A DNA stretch of 64,000 bases from Apostichopus japonicus (lineage: Eukaryota; Echinodermata; Holothuroidea; Aspidochirotida; Stichopodidae), in the NCBI RefSeq assembly GCF_037975245.1, contig NC_092565.1, forward strand, positions 2,677,499 through 2,741,498. The letters run 5' to 3'. The notes under the pieces are model-generated. The model worked only from the letters and a program-made list of their open reading frames with translations, did not search any database and was not told the DNA's origin. Shown piece by piece: positions 1 through 9,454 of this stretch. A program made the translations under genes and the position numbers. Position 1 is the stretch's first letter. Each line of letters begins with the position of its first letter.

Positions 1-428
1 GTGTCAGCGTTTCAGGGCGGTGCTGACAGTGACAAGTCAGTTATGAAACGTCTATAACTCTATGCATTATTCTTAACTTCGATCAGAATACTATTATTCT
101 GAATTTAAAACAAGATGGCAGAAGCCAAATATTGACATTTTCTTAATATACAACATATGCAATGTGGTAATGGAATGCGATAAAAAGCAGAAAACTATCA
201 TTTAAATACATAACAAAACAACATCAAAAATCTCTTTTAAGATGAACAAAAAATCAAACATTTAATTTGACAGATTTGCAACATGTATTTGACAATCCAA
301 AATATCTCAGTATATATATATATATATATATATATATTCTAATCCCTATTTACTTTTTATTGCTGATTGTTCTATTCATCCCTAAGTTAAAAATATTCAC
401 TAAAAATTTGCTGGTTGTTCTAATCATT

Positions 429-509
<81 letters not shown>

Positions 510-744
510 TACATATACATATATATATATATAGGAATCGGATAGAAGACTAAAGGTTACTCACCAGTATTGTTGCGGGAAGAACTATTATACATAATGT
601 TCATATAAATATTGTAGTAGTTGGAGTTCGGAGCACATTAACTTTTATTTTTTTCTTACGTTACTGAAAATTACTGAAATGTTCCAAATGTTCGCAATTA
701 TTTATATTCAAGTAAGGAAGAGATAATTTTACACTCGATTACAG
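1..744. other. No gene recognised; (TA)n-rich
   Basis: I see no supported gene here. The stretch holds two (TA)n microsatellites (310-336 and 431-533), the second flanked by mirror-image ATTCCTA/TAGGAAT. Longer reading frames in it are YIYI-type translations of the repeat. Confidence 0.6.
431..533. repeat. (TA)n microsatellite, about 100 bp
   Basis: Nearly pure TA dinucleotide run ending in a short ACATATACAT interruption. A smaller tract lies at 310-336. Confidence 0.95.
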
Positions 745-801
745 ATTCGACATCATCCAAGTCGACTTTACAGTCCTCAACGAAATCAATAACCACAACA
801 G
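745..801 (+). CDS. Possible Ser/Thr-rich mini-exon upstream of the fibrinogen-domain gene
   Basis: Between an acceptor-like ATTACAG and a donor-like GTTGGT lies a 57-base open segment in phase 1-1. It translates to a Ser/Thr-rich stretch (STSSKSTLQSS then TKSITTT). The next recognised exon at 2356 also begins in phase 1 with a short Thr/Ser/Pro linker (AATTSPP), so this could be part of a mucin-like linker. It is short and low complexity, so the call is tentative. Confidence 0.3.
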
Positions 802-1686
802 GTTGGTATTTAGTTTTATAATAAGCTGTGCAAATCATATAAGCGGTGCTGGGTTATCAGAGCTGTGTATTTCGGGGATTTGTTGTTGTTCTGTTCCTGA
901 CTATCGTTACAGAACAGTTTCTATTGACTCTTCAATTTGACCATTGTTAAGTATTTTAAAGCAGTCTTAGTAATACATCATATCCAAACTATTCTCGGTA
1001 GGCTACAGCCGGTACTTTTATGTAGCGTAAAATAAATTGAAATTTCACCATTTGTAAAGCATATATTCTTGTTAATCTTGTAAACTTGCTGATACTGCTT
1101 GATAGTCCATCCGTTAGAAATGATATATTCATCAGCTTCATAGGTAGAGTTTCCATTCAAAGAATGAAAGGGGGAAAATCAAAGTCAATCTGAAAATATC
1201 CGATTTACTAGCATGTAGCTAGACGACAGAAATAAGTTTAGAATCAGACTTTATTCGCGAGTTACTGGCTATATTAAGTGTTTTCATTCGAAGACCATTG
1301 TCTTAGTACTACGATTATTCTTAGATTGACCTATGCATTTGTATATAGGCCTTTAGCTTTGGTGTCATGTTTCTGGAAAAAGATCATTTACCATACCAAA
1401 TTGTTCCATTAGTTTTTTAATATCTTTTGTATTAAACTGTTATTTTACCAAACTGTTGTTTTATATCATTTCTTTAACCGACTGTGGAAAAAGCCAGTCA
1501 GAGGGGTTAAATCGGAAGGAATCTATAGGTCCGTTTCCCCATCAGGACTCTCAAGTTACATCCTAACATTATAAAATCATACTTTACCATTTAATCTTAC
1601 TATTTTCTTGGTAAATAAAATCACCCATTATTTTAACATCATGCTCTTTTTATATTCTTGACTGTTGGGACGAATGTCGACTGACA

Positions 1687-1737
1687 ATTTCTTGCAATCC
1701 ACGAGTTCACCGGTAACCACATCAATAACGGCAGAAG
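1687..1737 (+). CDS. Possible second Ser/Thr-rich mini-exon, degenerate
   Basis: Open segment ending at a donor GTATGG in phase 1, translating to TDNFLQSTSSPVTTSITAE. It resembles the segment at 745-801 in composition and in the SITT/TSIT end. No convincing AG acceptor in the right phase is visible, so it may be a decayed duplicate of the first linker exon. Confidence 0.2.
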
Positions 1738-2355
1738 GTATGGCCAAAGCTACATACATCTTACATTTCCTACATGTATAAAAATTAATCGACATAAACA
1801 TTTATTTGATTTCAGGCTATTGTATAATTTTTGTATTCATTGTTCTGCTTCATTCTTCTCTATTAGGTATGACAAAAATTAAGCAACTTTGCATAAGATG
1901 AGTTTATAGAGCTATGAAAACAATGTCTTGTACATTAAAGCACATACAATAGAAAAGTAAGTTTAATTGATAAGCATAAATTGGACTGAATTTTGGTGAA
2001 TATTTCCTTACATTCAGAACTGCAGAAATTAACTCTATTGTCGATAGACTAAGTATACGGTACCATTTTTTTTAGTGATAAGAAGTATCGTCGTGATAAA
2101 TCTCGAGTTGGATATCATGTGCGGTTGACGGAAGGGAACGAGAGAGTAGAAACACTTTTTTTCGGACCAAGTGCTGTGTTTTACTTTAAGCTCATTTCTT
2201 ATCCTCCTGTATAAACCCAGGAGATGAGACTTAAATCCATTGTCACAGTTATTACTAGTATACGTGTACACCATCGCACTAGCACAATATGTGAATGACA
2301 CCAAAGGGAACATTGCCTTAACATCCTGATGACAAATTCCATATTCCATTTTCAG

Positions 2356-2570
2356 CGGCGACCACCTCGCCACCATGCCATTTGAATCAAGTATTTGCTG
2401 ACTGTGTATGCCAGGGTACATGTGAAGTCCCTAATGGGTGGTTTGGCTGCCATATAAAATGTACTGGAGGAAGAACATGCGTTTGTCCAGCCGGCTTTTT
2501 ATTACTCGGACAGAATTGCATACCGGAGAGTGCTTGTGGGTGTTATCACGAAACGGGAGGAGTCATACCG
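2356..2570 (+). CDS. Exon: Thr/Pro linker and cysteine-rich TIL-like module
   Basis: Acceptor TTTTCAG before 2356 (phase 1) and donor GTATTC after 2570 (phase 0). It translates to a short AATTSPP linker, then a cysteine-dense module containing CQGTCEVPNGWFGC, CTGGRTCVCPAGF and CGCY. The pattern resembles the trypsin-inhibitor-like cysteine-rich domains that alternate with VWD modules in mucin and IgGFc-binding-type proteins. The last residues GGVIP run directly into NGGSYV of the next exon, which supports the splice. Confidence 0.7.
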
Positions 2571-5500
2571 GTATTCGTAAACTGTTATTAGTCTACTCAT
2601 CATGTGCGTTCCTTGACAATCGTATCCGCCAAAAAAACAGTCTTCTTTGTTCCAACAAAGTAGCAGTTGTAGGGTTTTACAAAACACAGATAAAAGGAAA
2701 GTTTCTCTACTTGCCAATGTCACATATTTGAATTTCATTGACGGAGACAGTGGACATGTCTTTATAGTAGGTGATGATAAACAAATGACGTCACCTTTGC
2801 TATTTTTTGCAATTGTCGTGCTACTAGTAACTTCTGCTGTTCGGGTAAATGTGCTGAACAGATTTGAGATTCCATCATGATCAAGCTACAAATTTATTAA
2901 TTCACGAAGTAATCACTCTACAATAGACGACACAAAATACCTGTTGATCTTATGATGATTCATTCTCTCCTTCTGTTCTTAGATCATGAAGTTGAATTAA
3001 AAACATAAAAAAGTAGATTTAATCAAGCGATATTATTAAAGGCTGTTCATGTTAAATAAAAAAAGTAATTGTGAGACCCTTCTCATTCAATAATAAATCC
3101 AGCATATTATAAATCAAGCATGTTGCTCCCCATATAGCCAATCAAAAGTGAAGCCAAGAACTTTACAAGTAATACTCCGTCTACGCACGGGTTGACTTAA
3201 TCGAACAACTGTGCATATGTCTGGACGGACTAAATAAAGGTCATATGAAAAACAATTATTTAAAGTTGTAATGTTTTCCTTGAAAACAGACTAGAACACT
3301 ATTCCAGAGATGTAATCTACGTAATATCATCACAGTGGCAACACTATATTCATATTTATGCACTTTTTCTCTGTATTAAGAATGGCGGATCGTACGTGAC
3401 CATGGACTGCACGGAAACATGCTCACGTGAGAATAATGTTCTTGTGTGCATAAACTATACATGCAGTGAACATGCGATGTGCCAAAACCATAATGGCAAT
3501 ATGTCGTGCGATTGCAACGTGAACTATATGGGAAATGGGACAGTATGTAAACGTGTACAGGATTGCCAAGATCTTTACGACAACGGCGTAATCAGTGAAG
3601 GTTTTCACTTTATATACCCGCTTACATGGTCAGGAGAACCTTTTAAAGCTTATTGCAAAGACGGATGGACTGTAAGAAGACTTTCTTTTGAGTTTATGTC
3701 CATGATAGTTGTCGTTTTATGTACGAGAAATAACATATACCATACTACACATTGTACTTCTTTACTGAAATTTACTATACGCGGGACTACGTAACCTACT
3801 AACTTGAACGTTAAAGAACAGAGTGTTGAAGAAAAAGTATTATTTTGTGCATTTGTTCTAAACATAATATGAACGAAGTAAAACTATATATTTCCAAAGA
3901 GCAAAAACAACTTTGACAATATGGCTGGGCTGCAAATATCCACTTAGAAATGTGAGGGGAGAGTGTATTTTCCTGTTAATATATCGTCCCCGTTTTGGCG
4001 TTATAGTGACGAATATGCACTTTTGGCGAAATTGAGTTAAATAATGTTCTTACCTATTACGAGGGTGAAGAATCGATTGAGCCGGGTTAGAAGTTCAAAA
4101 ATGTCTAGTTTCTTAGTTATTTCTGACTGGTTTTTGACGAATGTCCATCTAAGGCGCATTCTCGTTTTCACATACTGACGAATTCTAACTTCGTCATTAT
4201 GACCACTCAGTAACACAATTTGTCAAAGTTTCTGCGTTTTTGCATAACGACGAATATTACCCTTTGGGACAAGTCGAACGTAACAACCATATCATAGTGA
4301 ATTTAGAACCAACATACATCCATTTGAAAGCACCCGGACTATGAGAAGGTAATATCTTTATTATTTCCACCTCATCTATTAATTAATTAATGCAGTATCT
4401 CCCACACGATAGCCTAAATCGTGAAAACGGAATGACCAGTGGGTCAACAATAGTATACCTGAATAGTAGCCTAGTGTTATGATTGCAATACATTCGATGC
4501 TTATACCTGTTGCGCGAGTAGCTATAGACAATACAGTAACGCTATTTCTCTATTGAATCAGTGTAACAACAGTGTCGGTACATTTAATTAGAGTTATGTA
4601 AATGAGGAAACCCATGGTGTAAGTTAGGAGCATGATGACCATGGATGTAACTTGTATAAAAATTATGAAAAACCACTCAAATTGTAATTGTGACTGACAA
4701 GACCACAATACTTAGACCAAGTTTAATTAATTTAAGCCATTCTTAGTGTCAGCCTAACAATACCTTAGGATTAAATAGAAGGAATCCAAACCATCGTAAT
4801 GAACTTATATAACGGAGATCCTTGTGATGAACTTATCCCGAACATATCTAAGACCTTTATCTTGCACGGTACGGGAGTAAATTGGCATGGAGCTACCTTT
4901 TTGCCAATGTTTGAAGTCATAGTGAGACTTGGGATGGAGTGAGGAGGGTGTAGTATACATTAATTCTCTTAGTTTTCTGTCACAGTCTCAATGTAAATGT
5001 TAACAGTCCAATACACAAGTACCAGTATTATGACAAGTTAAAACATCAAAACACCAGCTCATTTCCACTTTAGACTTCTTCCAGTCTTCAGTTTCATAGC
5101 TATTGGCGGCTCTGCTCTTCATAAACATTAGTCTAGCCTAATTTATAACTACCTTTATCTGGCTAAGTAATACCTAGTGACATAGATATAGGTCACACAC
5201 TTTTACATGAAACTTTGGAAGGTAGTAGCATAGTTTTTCTACTAAGTATAGAAAATATGCTACAAAGGACGAGGAGGTCGGATTGCGGGGGTCGGGGGAT
5301 GGGGTGGGGGTGGCGGCGTTAGACGGACTTAGTAGAACATCTGTATAGCACCCTTTAGAAATTAGAGAATCTTGGATGTTTTCTTCCACATGCTGAGAAG
5401 TCCAGGGTCATAAGGGGAAGTTGTACCAGACTTTTTGGAAAAATAAACCAAGTCAAAACATGGACACAGAAACCAAATGAACATCACCAAACTGATACAC

Positions 5501-8500
5501 CCTCAGCCCTGGTTTCCATACATTGGGATTGCTTGACATAAGAAAGGAGAAGGCACTTGCTGTTCCAGAACGGAAGTTTCAAGCCACTTGAAGAGTCCAT
5601 ATCCATATCAAACGTTTGATTAATCCATGATATTGTGTCTCATTAAGATTGTAAAAGGGAAAGTTGATAAAGGGTTATCGGAAATATTGGAAATAAAGGT
5701 TGGTGTGCCTTGGGGTGGGGGGTCCATTACATGCTATATCATTTACTATATATACTGATGAAATTAGGTCAAACTCACACATTTCTATAACAAAATATGC
5801 CGATGATACTGCTGTATCATGCACAATTCATAAGAGCTCTGTTGAAACTGACCAATGACATTTTCAGTGTTCTTTAAATGACATAGTTCCAACATGTGAC
5901 CACAAGACTTCATTGCGTAACCCCCCCCCCCCCCTCCAAAAAAAAAATAAATAAAGGAAATTCGTTTTTGAAAATAAACCATATAACATGAAGGAGTCAT
6001 TCTATCAAGGTCGCAACGTATTATTATTATTATTGAGGGATCTGATGTGGCAAGAAACCTCCAAGACTGAGTACTGGGAGTATACAGCGACGACAGTTTG
6101 ACCTTTTCTTGCAAAGCATCAAGGTATTAAAAAAGTATATTACAAAGTATCTAGTGTGGCTTACGTTGTGTCTTTCTTTAACCAAAATGCTAAGGAAAAT
6201 GTTTTCAATTATATTATACAACCTGGCACATGTGATCTATACAGTACCTGTCTGGTACCATTTTATATTGCAAAAAAAGCAAAGAAAAGTAGAATGAAGT
6301 TTCTTAAATACACATCAGCTATATTAATTTAGAATACAATATACTTTTAGAAAAAGTAAATGCTGCTGCAAGACCTGAATTTACAAGAATGGCTAATAAG
6401 ATTTACAGTGACCAGAATAACCCTTTGTATACTGTACTAAAAACTCTCCTGCACAAATCGAGCGGATATCTAAGTAATCCTCACAAAATACCGAACGTAA
6501 GTTTACAGCAACTCATTATTTACCGTGCTGCTTTTTACATTCCACTCGAGCACTTAGAATGTTTGTTGAAGTCTGTTTGTTATATCGTTTTATGTATTAA
6601 CTTTTGTATTAGTAGATGTATTTTATATGATATCCTATCATCTTGACATTTTCTCCCCTTTTATAGTAGTTATTCTTGGACTGTTTGGTATGCTATCATC
6701 TTAAAAAAAGCAACTTTGATATGAGTTATTCTTCTTGTTGAGGTATTATATGACTCCTCTCTATAAATTTTATATGTATACTGGAAGGAAATAAAAAGAA
6801 GGAACAACATACTACAGTACAACTTGAAAACACTTGAACGATGGCACAGTTGTTTCCTACTTTAAATCTGAGGATTTACACGAGGTTGGGTTGGATATTA
6901 TAAATGTGCTTGTGAGCGTAAGAATTTTTTTATATGTATACTGGAAGGAAATGAAAAGAAGGAACAACGTACTACAGTACAACTTGGAAACACTTGAACA
7001 ATGGCACAGTTGTTGGGTTGGATATTATGAATGTGCCTGTGGGCGTAAGAAAATTTCACATTCCGTTTAAGGGGATAGTATAGTGAAAAGCTTCCCAAAG
7101 CGTTTGAAGGATACTTAGAAACTATTGTCAGAGACATTTCACGCAATACACTAACTTGAAAATGAAAAATTGCACACAATTTTCCGTAGTCTGTGTGCTC
7201 TATAAGAGTTCCGACTTAACAGATTACGCCACTGGAACTATTACTTTTGCAACTGCATGTGTTCACATTTCATCATATACCTTGTCTATTTTATACATTG
7301 TAGAAAATGGTGGGGGTTCTTTTATAATAAATAGGACCAGTATATCACCCTTTCAGCAGCCGGCTCTCCTTGCCCTCCCTACCTCAACATCTCTCTATCC
7401 GACACCCTCCATTTCACCCAAGAAAAACATACTAAAACACTTACATCCGCCCATAACCCATACAAATTCCTTGTCTATTTTATACATTGCAACAAAACGT
7501 GGGCGTTCTTTTTAAAATTAAGACCAATATACCACCCCTTTCAACAGCCGGCTCTCCTTGTCCTATATACCACCTCCCCTTGTCATATCCGACTCCATAC
7601 ATGCCATTCGAGAAAAGCATACTAAAAAACGTATGTTGATACCTGCGTATAACCCATTCCTTGTCTATTTTATACATTAAAGTAAACCGTGGACATTCTT
7701 TTTAAAATTAATAAGACCAATGTACCACCCCTTCGATTATTTTCTTCTATCGTAAGGTTATTCCACCTACCCCCCCCCCCCTTCCTCTCCCCCGGACAGT
7801 GAACATTCACGGTGTACCCTATGGCTGCTACACACAAACAACGAATACAAGTCTGTGAGAGGACGAAACTTCAAAATTTAGTTCTAGCATAGTGACGAAT
7901 GTGTGACGAATGTATAAAATTAACTGAAAATGACATGACATAACGACGAATATGTTTACACTAAAATTACTACTTTGTAAGAAATTTTTCGATCAGCAAC
8001 AAACATGAGAACTCAAAGTTCTATTCGTTATATTTAAAATATTGACAACTTTCGGTACAAAAGATCCTTTTTTAATTATGCTATACTAAAGTCAAAATGT
8101 GAAAATTTTTAGAGCGCGTTTTCTCAAAACTCACATTTTGAACATTCGTCACTACGCCAGAACGGGGACGATATAGACCATTCGTATATTCCATACAAAA
8201 CATCACAGAAGTACTTTTCTTGACTAATCTGGCTTCAAGTGGACCATAACTAAAGCATACTGATATCAACCTATTTTATTTTTTGCTGTTGTTTTTTAGT
8301 TTTTTTCAGCTCCGCGTCGATAACTTGGGTTTTTTGGAAGACTGGGATGCATACAGATCCGGCTTCCGTAGACGCAAATCTAATTCACATTGGCTTGGAA
8401 ACGACCAATTAGCCAACATAACTGCTCAACGGGACTACAAACTGAGAATGGAATTTAAGAACAGCAGTAGTAACATTACCCACTATCTTTAGTATGATCT

Positions 8501-9273
8501 CTTTCGAATTGCTTCAGAAGTCAACAACTTTGCACTAGAAGAGCTCGGCAGTTATACAGGCAGCTTGGGTGAGTAAAACATTTTCATCGTAGCCTATAAT
8601 GCAATGCACGGTATTTGCCATGAAAGAAATTTGTAAACCTACATGATAAAGTGTGGAACCTGTTTTTTGGGGGTTAATGATCGACTGGCACTTTCGGATA
8701 TTTAAGGAGCATTAGCATAATTTAGAAGAAAAAAAAACGTAAATTTTATCAAAATTTCTCAACATCGTCATCGTCATCGTCGTCATCATTGTCGCCATCG
8801 TTATCATCGTCATCTTCGTTTTCGTCTCCGTCTTCAATTGTCATTTTCCTCTTCATTGTCATCCCCATCGTCATAATAGACGATGATGAAAGTTCTTTTA
8901 GTTTCGATTTTTCTTGCGGAAAAAAGTAAATTTAGAAGAAAGATGTATGTTTTTTTCTTTTTTGCTGGTTACGTTTTCGTTCTCATTTTACACAGATTAT
9001 GACTACATGGGATATCATCGTGGTATTGGCTTTTCAACATATGACACTGACAATGATAACACTACATCAGTAAGTTGCGCGGCGAAACATGCTGGTGGCT
9101 GGTGGTACAATGGGTATAATATCAATGGGGGGGGGGGGGGAATATGTACTACAGCGAATTTCAATGGAGAGCTTGGCAGACAGTGGAAAACTGGACTGTA
9201 CATTTACGACTGGGAACGAATGATTTCTGACTGCGATATTGTTACAACTGAAATGAAAATCAAACCTCTCTGA
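2356..9273 (+). CDS. TIL/EGF/fibrinogen C-terminal domain protein (FReD), interrupted by an in-frame stop
   Basis: Four exons join in phase: 2356-2570, 3381-3671, 8310-8568 and 8996-9273 (stop TGA at 9271). The product would be a secreted protein with a cysteine-rich TIL/von Willebrand-type module, an EGF-like module and a fibrinogen C-terminal globular domain. Such proteins in invertebrates are usually extracellular recognition or lectin-like molecules; that role is inferred from the family. The reading is damaged at one point: codon TAG at 8490-8492, inside the fibrinogen domain, where the surrounding sequence (THYL then YDLF) suggests an AAG lysine codon. The fourth exon also carries a run of 14 G that adds glycines. 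No signal-peptide exon was found, so the 5' end is missing or lies outside the window. It may be a pseudogene, a polymorphic null allele, or a working gene with sequencing errors. Confidence 0.6.
3381..3671 (+). CDS. Exon: EGF-like module and start of fibrinogen C-terminal domain
   Basis: Acceptor TATTAAG before 3381 (phase 0), donor GTAAGA after 3671 (phase 0). The first half has an EGF-like cysteine pattern (CSEHAMCQN, MSCDCNVNYMGNGTVC). The second half, from DCQDLYDNGVISEGFHF to CKDGWT, is the characteristic N-terminal strand of a fibrinogen beta/gamma C-terminal domain. Confidence 0.8.
3977..4012 (-). mobile_element. Terminal fragment related to the MITE at 7.9-8.2 kb
   Basis: The block CGTCCCCGTTTTGGCGTTATAGTGACGAAT, given here by position with key part GTCCCCGTT..TAGTGACGAAT, is the inverted counterpart of the right end of the element at 7881-8163, including its outer flank. 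Further copies of TGACGAAT-like words follow to about 4260. It is probably a decayed relative in the same intron. Confidence 0.4.
4350..5630. other. Intron of the FReD gene, no gene recognised
   Basis: No conserved reading frame or repeat that I can name. There is a G-rich stretch at 5280-5312. Confidence 0.5.
5640..6500 (+). pseudogene. Decayed LINE reverse transcriptase fragment (Rex1/CR1-like)
   Basis: Short frames shifted against each other read as the reverse-transcriptase core: VGVPWG at 5699 (normally GVPQG), then YTDEIRSNSH and the catalytic block KYADDTAVSC at 5795-5824, a stop, and HFQCSLNDIV. From about 6350 the frame EKVNAAARPEF..ANKIYSDQNNPLY resembles the C-terminal part of such ORFs. 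Several stops and frameshifts make it inactive. It lies in sense orientation inside the 4.6-kb FReD intron. Confidence 0.65.
5921..5948. repeat. Poly-C/poly-A homopolymer block
   Basis: A run of C interrupted once by CT, directly followed by a run of A. Similar C- or G-runs recur through the window. Confidence 0.85.
6768..7055 (+). repeat. Tandem duplication, about 160-bp period
   Basis: The block from TATATGTATACTGGAAGG (6771) through GGGTTGGATATTATAAATG recurs starting at 6931 with a few substitutions. About 1.8 copies are present in the FReD intron. Confidence 0.85.
7281..7734 (+). repeat. Tandem repeat, about 190-bp period, 2.4 copies
   Basis: Units begin with CTTGTCTATTTTATACATT at 7281, 7470 and 7660 and share CAGCCGGCTCTCCTTG and AAACATACTAAAA blocks. 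Pyrimidine-rich, inside the FReD intron. Confidence 0.85.
7881..8163. mobile_element. MITE with about 22-bp terminal inverted repeats
   Basis: The left end GTTCTAGCATAGTGACGAAT and the right end (reverse complement GTTCTGGCGTAGTGACGAAT) are inverted copies with two mismatches over 20 bases, enclosing 283 bp without coding capacity. I could not define a clear target duplication. The last intron of the FReD domain resumes just downstream. Confidence 0.6.
8310..8568 (+). CDS. Exon: middle of fibrinogen domain, contains in-frame TAG
   Basis: Acceptor TTTTTTTCAG before 8310 (phase 0), donor GTGAGT after 8568 (phase 1). It translates to RVDNLGFLEDWDAYRSGF, WLGNDQLANIT and YKLRMEFKNSSSNITHYL, all conserved fibrinogen-domain blocks. 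TAG follows at 8490-8492, then YDLFRIASEVNNFALEELGSYTGSL in the same frame. One base change (AAG to TAG) would explain the stop. The acceptor CAG is itself readable as the Q of an expected VFQ..RVD, so a few conserved residues at the junction seem lost. Confidence 0.75.
8760..8883. repeat. CATCGT/CGTCAT-type trinucleotide-rich block
   Basis: Imperfect repeats of CATCGTCATCGTCGTCATC and related words, in the intron between the last two FReD exons. Confidence 0.8.
8996..9273 (+). CDS. Exon: C-terminal end of fibrinogen domain
   Basis: Acceptor TTTTACACAG before 8996 (phase 1), closing the codon GAT with the previous exon. It translates to YDYMGYHRGIGFSTYDTDNDN, a calcium-site-like loop, then CAAKHAGGWWYNGYN, CTTANFNGEL and the usual C-terminus DCDIVTTEMKIKPL with TGA at 9271-9273. 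A run of 14 G at 9127-9140 encodes extra glycines just before CTTANFNGEL. Confidence 0.8.
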
Positions 9274-9448
9274 AGAATACGTCCGTCAATACGTGTGATT
9301 TGTTGATTGAGACAATTTTTCGTTGCAAAAGGTGACAAATAGGTCACAAAATATTAAAAACAACCAGCATTAAAAGTCACTGCCCGAATATATGGTTCAG
9401 TTATTAAGCAAAAGACTTTAGGACTTTGCAAGTTAAAATTAATGTAGT

Positions 9449-9454
9449 AATAAA
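9449..9454 (+). terminator. Candidate polyadenylation signal AATAAA of the FReD gene
   Basis: AATAAA 176 bases after the stop codon, in the right position for a 3' UTR end. Short motif, so only indicative. Confidence 0.35.

Noticed and set aside
978-1160. Minus-strand frame STYEADEYIISNGWTIKQYQ
   Set aside because: It looks non-random but is isolated, without a domain or clear splice sites; not enough to call an exon.
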